The notes beneath the pieces are model-generated. The model was not told where the DNA came from, made no database searches, and saw nothing but the letters and a program-made list of their open reading frames with translations. A stretch of 64,000 nucleotides of DNA from contig JARFXM010000004.1 in assembly GCA_029532625.1 (NCBI GenBank), positions 372,001 through 436,000 on the forward strand, given 5' to 3'. This DNA comes from Lomentospora prolificans (lineage: Eukaryota > Ascomycota > Sordariomycetes > Microascales > Microascaceae). Position numbers and translations under genes: made by a program. Below are positions 11,632 through 22,726 of this stretch, piece by piece; the stretch's first letter is position 1; every line of letters starts with the position of its first letter.

Positions 11632-12250
11632 ATGCCTAACCATGCCTATAGATCCTATTCCAAAGCTTCCCGTAACTGTTTAATCTTGGCTGACGTGATT
11701 AAGTTATTAGGTACTGAGACCAAGATGCTATGCATGTACTATTTTAAAAATAATAAGGTGTGCGTGATGAGTGAAGGGTCCTCTTGGTGTGCAGAGTGTG
11801 TGCAGCGGGGTAGGTCGTACGATGGGGTTTTCATGGCTTCTGCTTGTAAGTCTCCTATCCTTCTTGGATCCTCGTTTTGGTCACTGACTACCCCCCTAGT
11901 TACCTATCTTCTATAAGAGTAGAGAAAACTAGAAAAGGAGGAGGTAGAGGTAGAGGAGGTATTGTTTATCCTCTAGATATAATTGTCTATAGTGGTGAAC
12001 TGCCTAGTGTGCATCTGCTGGCTAAAGAAGAGTATTAAGGTGAAGAGTTTGGAAATATTTAAGAGAGGGATCTAGGGTCTGGATAAGGAGGATGGTGCCT
12101 GCCTCTTTATCTAGGAGTCTTGTGTGGTAGAGGACCTCTATTCTTTTAGGGTTTCTGATCCTATTGATTGGTCCTCCTTGGGTTTAGGGGATAGTTTTAT
12201 AGACTTAGGTCCTTTAATCAACCCAGGTTCTTCTAGTAGAATATAGTAAG
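11632..12250 (+). pseudogene. Antisense accessory ORF with Cys-rich (Zn-cluster-like) motif inside reversed retroelement
   Basis: On the strand opposite to the element's gag-pol, just inside its 3' LTR, an open frame starts MPNHAYRSYSKASRN and carries a Cys-rich block (about 11730-11830): C-x5-FKNNKVC-x8-C-A-E-C-VQRG-x3-Y-D-G. Three positions look like RIP products (Tyr for Cys by TGT to TAT; Trp and Gln for Arg). A GTAAGT donor-like site follows at about 11846. Further on, read through stops, come a Glu/Lys-rich stretch (KLEKEEVEVEE near 11930), FKRGI, LDKEDGA and a C-terminus with DPIDWSSLGLGD and DLGPLINPG (12150-12230). This looks like the remains of a protein of roughly 200 residues with a Cys cluster, a coiled coil and a conserved tail. 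Function unknown; nucleic-acid binding is only a guess. Confidence 0.6.
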
Positions 12251-12259
12251 AAGTTGCTA

Positions 12260-15200
12260 GCTCTCTATTAAATATTCAATAGGCTCCTAAGTATTTTTGG
12301 TATATTCAAAATTTTTCTATTTAACTAAGTATTTAACCTTCCTATTATTGTTTATTAAGTTGAGAATTTTCTTAGTATCCTAAATATCTTCTTTAGGTTT
12401 AACTATTATAGATTCTTCTGTAGGTATATCATTATGTGCTAGTTTAAGTAGTACTATATGGAAAATTGGGTATCTCTTTATTCCTTCTAGTAGTTCTAGT
12501 TTATAGTTAACTTCTGAAACTTTTTGTTTGACTAGGAATAGTCCTAGTTTCTTATAATCTAGTTTATTACTTAGTTGTGTAGTTTTGATCTAGGGTTCCT
12601 TGGTTCCTAGTTTCTTTTATAGTAACTAAACCTTACTTCCCTCCTTAAAGGTTAGTCCCTTAATCCTTTTCCTATCTATATAGTACTTTATCTTTTATTT
12701 TATAAACTTTAGTTCTTCTGTTAGTTGCTTGTAGAGTTCCTTTATTTTGTCTGATTGGATGATTGCTTACTTGGCCTGTGTTTTTGTTCCTATAGGCTTG
12801 AATCCTGTCTTAGGTTGTATTCTATAGTTTGCATAGAATGGTGATATTCCTATACTTTCTAATATATTAGTGTTGTAAGTGTACTGGGCTAGGGGTAGTA
12901 GTACTATTTAGTTATTTTATTCCTAGTTAATATAGTGTTATAGGTAGGTTTCTAGTATTTGATTTACCTATTCTACCTATCCTTAGGTTTTAGGATAGTA
13001 AGCTATGGATAACTTGTAGTTAATTCCTAACCTATCTGAAAGGCTCTGCTAGAAGTGGGAAGTGAAGATGCTTCCTCTATTAGTGTTGATTTCTTCTAGT
13101 AGGTTATAGTTTATAGCTACTATTTATAGGAATAGTTCTATAAATCAGGGTGCTTTTATAGCTTTATTATAGGGTATGAAGTAAGTATATTTTGTAAGTT
13201 GATTTATGACTACTATGATGCTGTTGTATTTGACTCTTATAGTTGGATCTTCTGACTTTAGTAATTTGATAATAAAGTTAATAATAATCTTTTGCTATGG
13301 TATTTCTGGTACTAGTATTGGCTATAGTAGCCCTTGTAGCTTATATTGCAAGTTTTTATTCTTTACGTATGAAGTATATTTAGTGAGTACTTCCTTAACT
13401 ACTGTTTTTAACTATAGGATAAGGTATCCTCTTAGTATTCTTTTGATTATTTTCGTGATCCCTAGGTGCTTACTAAGTAGTGACTTATGTATTACTTATA
13501 TTAATTCCCTAGATAGTTCTAGGGGTACTAGTGTATTCTTCTTATATTATCCTTACTTTAGATCCCTATAATAATTTTCAATTTCTTCTATTACCTTAGT
13601 AGTAGTATTGACTTAGTAGCTTATTACTAGTTGCTATAGGCTTCCTTATTTATTGTAATGGAATATTATACTTGTTTCCTTAGGTATCTTCTAGAAGTGG
13701 TCTAATCGTTGGCTAAGTATGTCAGCTTATCCGTTTTCTTTTCCTTTGACATGTACGATTTTGAAGTCATACTTAGAGAGGAATTTAGCCTATTGGACTT
13801 GTTGCTTATTTAACTCTTTAGTAGTTGTAAAGCTAGTGAGGTTCTTATAATTAGAATAGATAATAATAGGGTATTTTGCCCTTATAAGGTAATATTTCTA
13901 TTCCTTAAAGGTTTTAATAATTGCTATGAGTTCTTTATCTGGGATTCTATATTATAGTATGGGTCTACTTAACTTTTTTGACATAAAAGCGATCAGGTAT
14001 ATCCTTCCTTATTCATCTCTTTATCCAAGTTGTACTCCTAGGGTATAGTCTAATATGTCTGTCTTGACTTTAAAAGGTTTGCTAGGGTCTGCTTTATATA
14101 ATACTAGTCTCTTGTAAATACTCTGTTTTACTTCTTGGAATGCTTGTTACTATTCTGGCCCCTATATAAAGGTGTTCTTGTTCTTCGTAAGCTCTATGAG
14201 AGGTCTGACTCTCTTACTGTAGTCCTTTAAGAACCTTCTATAAAAGTTGATGAATCCTAGGAATCCCTATACTTTAGTAACTGTCTAAGGTACTAGCTAG
14301 TCAAGTGTGGCCTTGACTTTTGATTCCTATATTCTGATTTCTCCTAGTTAGATAGTGTATCTGAGGAAGTCTACTTTTTATATATAGAAGTGACTCTTTT
14401 TTAGTTCTACTAATAAGTTAGTATTATAGAGTTTTTATAGTACTTTTTCGATGTGTTCCTTATGTTCTTCCAAAGTCTCTAAGAAGATGAGGATATTATC
14501 TAGATAGGCTACTACAAACTGGTCTAGGTGCTCTTGTAGTATGTGGTTGATTATGGTTTAGAAGGTTGCTAGTGTATTCGTGAGTCTGAATAGTATGATA
14601 TAGTATTTAAAATATCTGTATTAAGTGTAGAAGGCTATCTTCTACTTATCTCCTTCTTTAATCCTAATAAGGTTATATACCCCTTTGAGATCTAGGGTAG
14701 TAAACTATTTTGCTTTTTATAGTCTATCCCTTAACTCTGAGATTAATAGTAGTGGGTATTGGTTCTTGATAGTGATCTTGTTGAGTTAGTAGTAATCTAT
14801 ATATATGTGTAGTCTTCTATCTTTCTTTAGTATAAAGAAGATAGGGTATCCTACTGGTGATGTTAAGGGTCTAATAAACCCTTTCCTAATATTTTCTTGT
14901 ATATATTCCTAAAGTTCTTTTAACTGGTTTTCGTTTAAGTTATATATTGGTATGAACTTGGATTGTATTCCTGGTTTGAGGTGAATCTTGTGATCCTATT
15001 TGCTGTATTCTAGAAGTCTAGTTTCTAATTCTTCTATAAATATTTTGCTATACTTGTGGTATTATGGTGGTAAGTTCTGTATTATTTCTTTTTTTGTTAG
15101 TATGGTAGTTATGCTTATTATATAATATATTGTCTAGTTCTGTTTGTGTTTCTTTCCTTTTAGTAGGTAATTTGAATCTTTAGTAGTAAGTGCTTTGATA

Positions 15201-17680
15201 TATACTATTATCCTAAAGGCTCTTGGTTTATTTGGTGTATACTGCTCTAGTTAATGCTACTTAGGGACTGAACTATTAATGGATTCTCCTTGGATCCTAG
15301 TCTAAGTAAGCTGATTAATAATCTAGTCTATTCTTAGGTTTTAGGTTCTTAACTATAGTGTTCTAATCATAATAGGATAGTTTAATTCTATGATATTGAA
15401 GGATATTTTATCAGGTTAGTTTTGGATTATGATATTAAGGTGTGCAGTCTTTATGTTTACTATACCTTTTCTATACATAATAAGTTCCCCTTTATAGTTG
15501 CTTAATAGGTATGGTTGTTCCTTATAATTCTATGGGAGTTGTAGTTCATTTACTATGTCTAGTGAAATGAAATTTCCTTATGCTCTACTGTCTATTAAGG
15601 CTTTGTATGTTTGTCCTTGAATCGTAATTGGTACTTTTAAATGTTTAGTTTCATTGGAGCTTATGATGTTTAGACTTTGGTTTTCCAGTGTGATGGCTTG
15701 TTTGTAGCTTTCTTATGCCTTTTTGGAAGTGTTCTCCAGGCTTCGTCATCCTTTATGCTGTTGTTTGCGTATCTTCATGGCTTGCCTGTTATGTTCAGAG
15801 TTTTATTATGCTACTTATAGTCTTGCTTCCCTTATTGCCTGGACTTCTTGCTTTGCTGTGTCTATTTCTTTTTCTATAGCTTTAGTATATACCTACACAG
15901 CTACTATATCTATATTGTCAAGCTTAATTTTGAGTCCCTTGACTTGTCCTTATATTTCTATAATAAGTTTATTGTATTTAGTTATCTATTCTAGGATACT
16001 GGTGATAGTTTTATTAGTTCTATAGTTTGTAGTTTATATAAGTTCCTCTATATTTTTAGTCCTTATTTCTATATATTCTAGTTTTCTAGCTATTTCTACT
16101 TATTATGTTTTAATTTAACTAAGTTTCTTAATTATTAGTTTAAACTATTTTAGTAGATTATTCTTTTAATCTTTATTAAGTTAGTTATAGAGAGTGTTAT
16201 CTAATTTATTAATTACTTCTTTAAGGTTATAGATTTTCCTTACTAGTTTTTTAGTATTTTTAATATACTTATTGATTTTCTAGGTAGTTCCTTCTTCTTT
16301 AGTAATAGGTATTACTTCTTAATAAGGGGGAAGTCCTTAGTTTTTAGCCTCTTTCCCTTTTTATTGTTATTGTGAGGTAATTTAGATCCACTCTATATAT
16401 TAAGTGTATTCTATGGGTAGTTTCTTGTCTTACTTGTGATTATAATGCTTCTAGTAGAATATAGTAATATTTAGTTCTTTTGCTTCTACTCCTAGGTACT
16501 TTTTAAGTACTGTAAGTATTTCTTTTTCAATATTATTAGCTTTGAGGTTACTTAGTCTAGCCTTTTCTCTTTCTATAGTTATAAGGGTTTATAGTTTTTA
16601 TAGGTAGTATCTAGCTCTATCCTTCTTATTATAGTATACTTAATAGTTATTATCATAGTATATAGTCTAGTGTATAACTTAGTAGTCTAGGATAGTACTA
16701 CTAGCTAAGGTCTAAGTCTAGGTAGTAGGTTTATTGCTAGCCCTACTTTACTTATTATTACTCTAGGTTTTTCCTTAAGGTGTAGGTCTCTAGCTCTTAT
16801 TCTTTTAGTCTCCTTATTCTTTTCTTCCTACTCCTTAGTTTCCTCTATTTTAGTATTCTCTTGTGAAATGTCCTATGTAGCTATAGGTGTAGTATTTACT
16901 AAGATAGTCCTCTATTCATTTCTTGATTCTATAGTTGTCTTTTCGTGTGGTGGAATCAAGTTCTATAGGCCCTGGGTGAGTTCCCTATGAGGTATTGCTG
17001 TTCTATTGTTTTCTAGTATTAGCTTCCTATTTTTTACTATATCCTCTACTATATGGTGTCTTCTGGTGTTTCTCTAGTTGCTATTAATATAGTTAGTTAT
17101 TAATCCTAATAGTAAGGTCTATATACTTTCTAAGTTCTATAAGAGTATCTAGGATCTTATTAATTTCATCTTTTACTTCGTCCTTTAACCTATGGTAGAA
17201 GTGTTTGATTATGGATTTGTCATCCTATTTAAGGTGTGTGGTGATTTGTTGGAACTTAGATATATATTCTAAGGCTGAGGTCTTTTATTAGGTTTCCCTG
17301 AGCTTTTGTTTTATAGTCTAGTCTTTGTCTAGATCTCTAAAAGCCCCTTTAATAGCTTCTTTGAAGTTATTATAGTTTTTGAATATTCTTTTGGTTATGC
17401 TGTCTTATTATATAGGTTTATTAGTGTAGTAGTCCTATAAGGTTAGTTCAAACTATGCTATAGTGTCTCTGACTAGGAATCCTATTATACTAGTAACTTT
17501 AGTGGTAGTATCAGCGATTCTATAGTGGTCATAGTATGCCCTCATGTATGTGAGGAAGGATTGTAGTTTGGTGTGGCTTCTATCAAACTTCTCTAGTCCT
17601 GGGAAGTGGACTTTAGGCTTCCTTGCTTCTGCAATGGTGTTGGTAGTGGATTGGACAATGGCTTGGAAGAGAGCTGACAT
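12260..17680 (-). pseudogene. gag-pol remnant of reversed inner element
   Basis: Gag begins at 17680 with MSALFQAIVQSTTNTIAEA and contains FPGLEKFDRSHTKLQSFLTY, open to 17453, where the first stop occurs. Protease (GNFISLDIVNELQLP, near 15600-15540), RT (YLDNILIF near 14500) and RNase H/integrase regions follow toward 12260. Stops are mainly TAG/TAA in place of CAG, CAA and TGG. The frame is more readable than in the neighbouring elements, in line with weaker RIP. Domain borders were placed by motif only. Confidence 0.75.
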
Positions 17681-17889
17681 GTCTTCGTGTGTGGTAGGTT
17701 GGTGTTGTTCCTGGAGCTGAGCATTCTGCTGTTGGGCTTGCTGAAGTTGCTCTGTAAGTTCCTTGATCTTTTTAGTAAGCTGTTCTTTGCTAGTAGCTGT
17801 GATGCTAGTGCTAGATGTGGTTTCTATGGTTCCTGCTGTTAGTCTTTTACTATTTGAAAGGGTTACTTACTAAATAGGAGTAGTTAATA

Positions 17890-18284
17890 TGTGATATTCT
17901 AATACTTCTTAATAGGGTTAGTTACCTTAAGGTTAGAATAGTTAGGCCTGTTAGTGGATAAGTGAGGTAATTAGATAGTAATGATAAGGGTTTGTAATGT
18001 GTATTCAAGTATGGTTTATAGAGTGACTTGAATTGACTACTGGAGAGCCTTGAAAGATAAACTAGATATATGGTAGAACTTGTAGTTTATATAGGTGTTT
18101 CCCTTGTGGGCTCTCCTGGATTACTCTGGCTCACTGTGACCCTGTACGATCCGGGTCACTTGTGGATCACTGTGAGCATGGGTGATCTGTTGTTTCCTGT
18201 GATCCTGGTGTGCTTCTGTAGTTTATCCTTTTCTGCCGGTCTTGACCGCCCGGCCTCCTCTCTTGGCCAAGTGTGGCCGTGACA
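17890..18284 (-). repeat. 5' LTR (right copy) of reversed inner element, 395 bp
   Basis: Pairs with 11114-11508. It has more C-to-T and G-to-A changes than the left copy in its inner part, while its outer 200 bp are nearly clean. Followed by ACTTA at 18285-18289. Confidence 0.93.
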
Positions 18285-20480
18285 ACTTATAATAATAATA
18301 AATAAGATATAAGCTACCTTTAAAGAACTAAAGAGTCTTTTTAGTAGTATACCCCTCCTCTAGCACTTTAACCCTAAATAGCAAACTTATATCAAGACTA
18401 ATACCTTAGAATATATAATAGGTATAATCCTGAGCCAGGATTATAATAGGCTCTGGTTTCCTATTATATTTCTTTTAAAGAAGCTGTAAAGCACTGAGCT
18501 ATACTACTTAACCCCTAATATAGAATTATTAGTAATTATATAAGCATTTTAATAGTAGTGACACTATATAGCCTATTCAGCTTATACTATTAAAATAGTA
18601 ACTAACTACCTAAACCACTACTATCTTACTATAAAGTAGAAGCTATTAGGTTAAGAGGTAAGATAAATAGAAGAGCTTATAGTATTTAATTTCAAGATTA
18701 AATACTATAAGGGAGTAAAGAACCTAGTAGACCCCTTAAGTAAGTATTATAATTATATATTAAGTATAGTATATATAATAGTGAGAGTAGAGGCTAGAGA
18801 GGGCCTTCTCTAGTATTTTCTAGAAGTGAAGCTAATATATAGTATATATAGTATCTACTTACTAGTATTAAAATCTAGATACCTAAGGGCTATAGTAGTG
18901 ATAATATATTATATAGCCTAGTTGCTAAGTAGTAGTAAAGTAGCTAAGGACCTGAGTATAAGTAGTATACTAAGTTTAGTAGCTATAAGTAATAGTATAC
19001 TAGAAATACTATAAGTAGGTATACTATAAGCTAATAGTAAAGAATAAGAGAGTCTTAAGCCTACCCTTATAGATACTATATAGGTAGTATAAGAGGATAA
19101 TCTCTTTATAAAAATAGAGGGATAGAAATAGTAGAGTTATAGTAGATAAGTATTAAAGTAGTAGTAGAGTTTTTATAATAAAGGTATCCTAAGGATAGAT
19201 GACTAGGTTTATATACCTACCCCTATATATAATAAAGTACTTAAGCTAATATACAACTCCCTTATAACAGGTTACCTCAGTATTATATAAACCTAGAAGC
19301 AAGTTTATAGTAAATTCTATTAGGACTCTATAGTATATGATATTTAAAGCTATATTCTTACTTACTATATATACTAGAAGGTGAAATTATAATAGTATAA
19401 GCTATATAGGCTCCTAGTACTACTTAAGGTACCTAGTAGGCCCTTCACTAAGATTTCACTAGATTTTATTACTAACCTTCTACTCTTAGAATCTATATAT
19501 AGGAAGAAGTATAATATAATCCTTATTATTATTAACTATTTTACTAAGTATATAATATATATTAAAATAAGTAAGAACCTAACTAGTAAGGGCTTTATAG
19601 ATCTACTAATCTACTATATCTACTAATACTTTAGTCCTCTAGAAGGGATAGTATCTAATAGAGACTTACTATTTACTAGTAAGTTCTAGGAAATAATATA
19701 TAAGGCCCTAGGTATTAGTTAAAGGCTAAGTACTATATATTACCCTTAAACTAATAGGTAAACTAAGTAAATTAATTAGGTTCTTAAATAGTACTTTTAT
19801 ACTTTTTATAATAAAGAATAAAATAATTAAGCTATACTACTACCTCTTACCTAGTATACTTATAATAATACCTAGTATACTTCCCTCTATAATATTCCTA
19901 TAAATATACTATTCAGCTTCCAGCCCTATATATTCAAGATATAGATATAAGGGAAGGGAAGTATACTCTAGACTACTACCTAAGCCTAGTAACTAGGTAT
20001 TATAAAGGAAGAAGTAAAGAAGAACCTTAAAGAAGCCTTATATCTATATACTATATACTATAATTAATAAAAGGTAAAAAAGGAATTTATAGTTAGTAAC
20101 TAGGTCTTTTTATCTATAAAGAACCTGAAACCTAGTAGGCTAAGTAGGAAGCTATCTAAAAAGTTTATAGGTCCCTATTAGGTAGAAGTAATTATAAGGT
20201 ATTATAAATTAGTATACTAGCTAGTATTACTACTATAGACTTAACTTCACTTTATCTTCCCTATTAGTTTACTAAAACTCTACTATCTAAAGCTAGGAGA
20301 AGAGCTTATAGTATTATAAGAGGTTCCTAATATCCTAGAATCTACCTATAAAGTTAAAGTAATCCTTAGAGTAAAAAAACTATACTAGGCTAGATAATAC
20401 CTTATCTAGTAGAAAGGCTATCTAATTAAAGAGAGTTTATAAGAATATTATAGTATATTTAATACCCCCTAGTTAATAGA
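18285..20480 (+). pseudogene. Outer-element pol, second part: RNase H, integrase, chromodomain
   Basis: After the reversed element the outer pol frame resumes: FKELKSLF, PLLQHFNP, then an RNase H core with IIGIILSQ near 18420, an integrase core near 19455-19560 (DFITNLLLLES, INYFTKYII), and a chromodomain near 20310-20450 (EVPNILES, WKGYLIKES). Gln and Trp codons appear as TAA/TAG. GC-retaining patches occur near 18350-18560, close to the nested junction. Confidence 0.8.
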
Positions 20481-20739
20481 AGAATATAAGGTATAGTTAT
20501 AAGTATAAGGTATAAAGAATAGATTAGACTTAGTAATTAGAATAGATAAACTCCTAAATAGAGAGGGAGTAGAAGGAGATTAAGGGGAGATTATCTTATA
20601 AACTACTAGTAGGGAATTTTTATTTTAAAGAGTAAAATACTAGAATACTACTAGAATTACCCTATAACTAACTATAGGAACTAGTAAATAAAGTAAAAAA
20701 AGTAGACCTATCTCCCTAATAAATATACTATAAACCCCC

Positions 20740-21200
20740 TCCCTTTCCCTTTAGTTAGAAGGGATATTACTATTAGACTCTATTTAGCTACCCCCCTAGT
20801 TACTAACCCCCTAATTTAACCCCTAGCTACTAGTTCCTTAACTATTCCTCTAGCTATAAGCTCCCTAACTACCTAAACCCTAACTAGTAGCCCCCTTACT
20901 AGCCCCTATTAAAGATCTAGTAGTAGTAAAGTTAATTTTAAAGTAAAGCTAGGCTTCTATTACTAAAAGGATCCCCTCTAAAAGGTCTACTACCCTATTA
21001 AAGTTAGAGGCTAGATACTCCTACTACCTTACTTAAGATAGTATAGAGGTTAGGTCCCTACTCTCCTCTTTCCTTACCTCTAATAATAACTTCTTTATAA
21101 CCTACTAGACCTCCTTTAGCTTAGCTTATCTATAAGGAGTTAGTAGTATCCTTACTATCTTAGAAATTATAGGGAATACTAATATTAAGGATACTATTAC
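20740..21200 (-). pseudogene. Possible antisense accessory frame of outer element
   Basis: Minus-strand reading from about 21200 down to 20740 gives a frame broken only by TAG/TAA: KLLLEVRKEESRDLTSIL, EYLASNFNRVVDLLEGILLV, FKINFTTT, then a Ser/Gln/Gly-rich tail (SKGATS, then SQG-like units). The amphipathic helices followed by a low-complexity tail look like protein rather than noise, and the position (between pol and the 3' LTR, antisense) mirrors the antisense gene of the reversed element. The plus strand has a partly readable frame too, so this is tentative. The rest of 20480-22150 is A/T-rich sequence with a GAAGAA-rich stretch at 21718-21755. Confidence 0.35.
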
Positions 21201-22152
21201 TAGTAAGAGTAGCTATAAGAATAACCTCCTAGTCTACTAAGGGCCTAATAGAAGGGATATAGGGCTTAGCCTACTAAATATACCTTATATACTTAATACT
21301 AGTAGCTAAAACTAAGGGTTAGTAACTAAAGATAAGGAACTAGAAGGGAGGAGTATATATACTAGTAGTAAATATATAGGAAGTCTTAAAATAAAGTAGG
21401 TTAGCCTATACTACCTTATAGCCCTCTCCTTATTATACTATATAATAGAGGTAGTAATAGTAGGGTAAGATCTTAATAACCCTATTACTTATAGGAGTAG
21501 AAATAGACTTAATAATATTATTAAGATAGTTAAGAGCTTATAAAATAGCCCCTTGTATTATTTTTATATACTTTAAAATAGTAGTATATAAAGTAGAGGT
21601 AGACTACTTATAGGTAGGTATAGTAGTATATAGAGAACTAGAAAATATTATTTTTTTTATTGAAAAAAGGGTAGTATAGTAAGAAATAGTATAGTAAGGG
21701 GATAATAGTAATATAGATAAGAAGAAGAAGAAGAGGAAGAAGAAGAATAGAAGTAGTAAGATATAGGTAATAATTACCTATTAACTAAAAAGAGAAGGAG
21801 TAATAGTATTTAAAAATTTTTTTCCTTTATTTATTTTATATAATTTAATAATTATATATAATTAAGAATACCTCTATTATAACTTCTATACCTAGAATCC
21901 TCCTTAAATAAAAACTATAAGAATAGTAATATAACCCTTTAAGTAAAGTTAAGTAAACTACCTATAGACTACCTCTAATATTCTTATATAAACCTTTCTC
22001 TTCTACTACTATTTTTTAGTATAAATCCCTACTAGTATAGAGTAGGTAAGTAGACTCTATAAGAATATATAGTGAAATAATAGTAAGATTACTATTATAC
22101 CCCTACCTACTATAATAGCTTTAAAGATAAAGCTAAAGAAGAGGGGGGACTA

Positions 22153-22726
22153 TATAAAGAGGAAAAGAAGAAGGACTAATAAAGTTATAGTAATTATAAT
22201 TACCCTTATAATACCCTTACTAGAACTAGGGTATAAGAGAAACTAATACTATAATAACCTAGTAGCTAGAAGTAAATAAATAACCTAGCTACTAGAGTAA
22301 ATAGGTAACCTAGCTAGTAATAATAATATAATAACCTAGTAGCTAGAATAAATAGGCTACCTAGCTAGTAGTTATAATATAGTAACCTAGCTATTAGGGT
22401 AAATAGGTAACCTAGCTAGTAATAATAATATAGTGACCTAGTAGCTAGGGTAAATAGGTAACCTAGCTAGTGATGATACTATAACTACCTAGTAGTAGGA
22501 AAGGGAGAGTAGTTAGAGTATCTAACTATATAGAGTTGGATGCTAGATTGAAGGAACCTTATACTAAGGTTACTAACTATAAAAGAAGGAGAATATCTAG
22601 GAATAAAAGGAAAAAAGGAAGAAGGAAGATAGTGATTAGTGACCTAATACACTTTATACACACCTTATATATAGTTTGCTAGTATATTATGCCTCTTCAC
22701 TCTAATATTGACAACCAACCCTTATA
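22153..22726 (+). repeat. Right (3') LTR of outer element, 574 bp
   Basis: Starts TATAAAGAGGAAAAG (TGTAAGG before mutation) directly after the purine tract and ends CAACCCTTATA. The last 150-250 bp keep C/G, whereas the same positions in the left LTR are mutated. Followed by the CCATC duplication at 22727-22731. Confidence 0.93.

Larger units (their letters stand above)
11114..18284 (-). mobile_element. Inner Ty3-like LTR retrotransposon, reversed, moderately RIP-mutated
   Basis: This 7,171-bp element lies in reverse orientation within the outer pol gene. LTRs are 395 bp (11114-11508 and 17890-18284), begin TGTGA and end GTGACA, and are flanked by ACTTA (11109-11113 and 18285-18289). The pyrimidine tract right after the left LTR (about 11511-11525) is the polypurine tract on the minus strand, so 17890-18284 is its 5' LTR. 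On the minus strand: Gag start at 17680, protease near 15620-15560 (DSRA for DSGA), RT with YLDNILIF near 14510-14490. It keeps far more C, G and intact codons than the two other elements, so it was hit less by RIP. An unrelated reading frame runs antisense at 11632-12250. Confidence 0.95.
1755..22726 (+). mobile_element. Outer Ty3-like (chromodomain) LTR retrotransposon, RIP-mutated, with two nested insertions
   Basis: The element spans 20,972 bp, of which 13.1 kb is two later elements plus their target duplications; the outer element itself is about 7.9 kb. LTRs are 574 bp each (1755-2328 and 22153-22726) and begin TG and end in TA, where CA is expected before RIP. A purine tract (about 22136-22149) precedes the right LTR, fixing + orientation. 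Coding remains in order: Gag (about 2530-3540), reverse transcriptase (about 4380-5042, continuing 10966-11113), RNase H from 18290, integrase near 19450, chromodomain near 20310-20460. All frames are broken by TAA/TAG, with almost no TGA, as expected from G-to-A and C-to-T change. The pol frame reads through in order when both nested elements and one copy of each duplication are removed. Confidence 0.95.

Noticed and set aside
13206..13571. 121-codon + strand frame in the reversed element
   Set aside because: Hydrophobic, low-complexity reading opposite to the pol gene; a by-product of AT-rich sequence.
15723..16025. 100-codon + strand frame
   Set aside because: Antisense to the gag/protease region of the reversed element, with no protein-like motifs.
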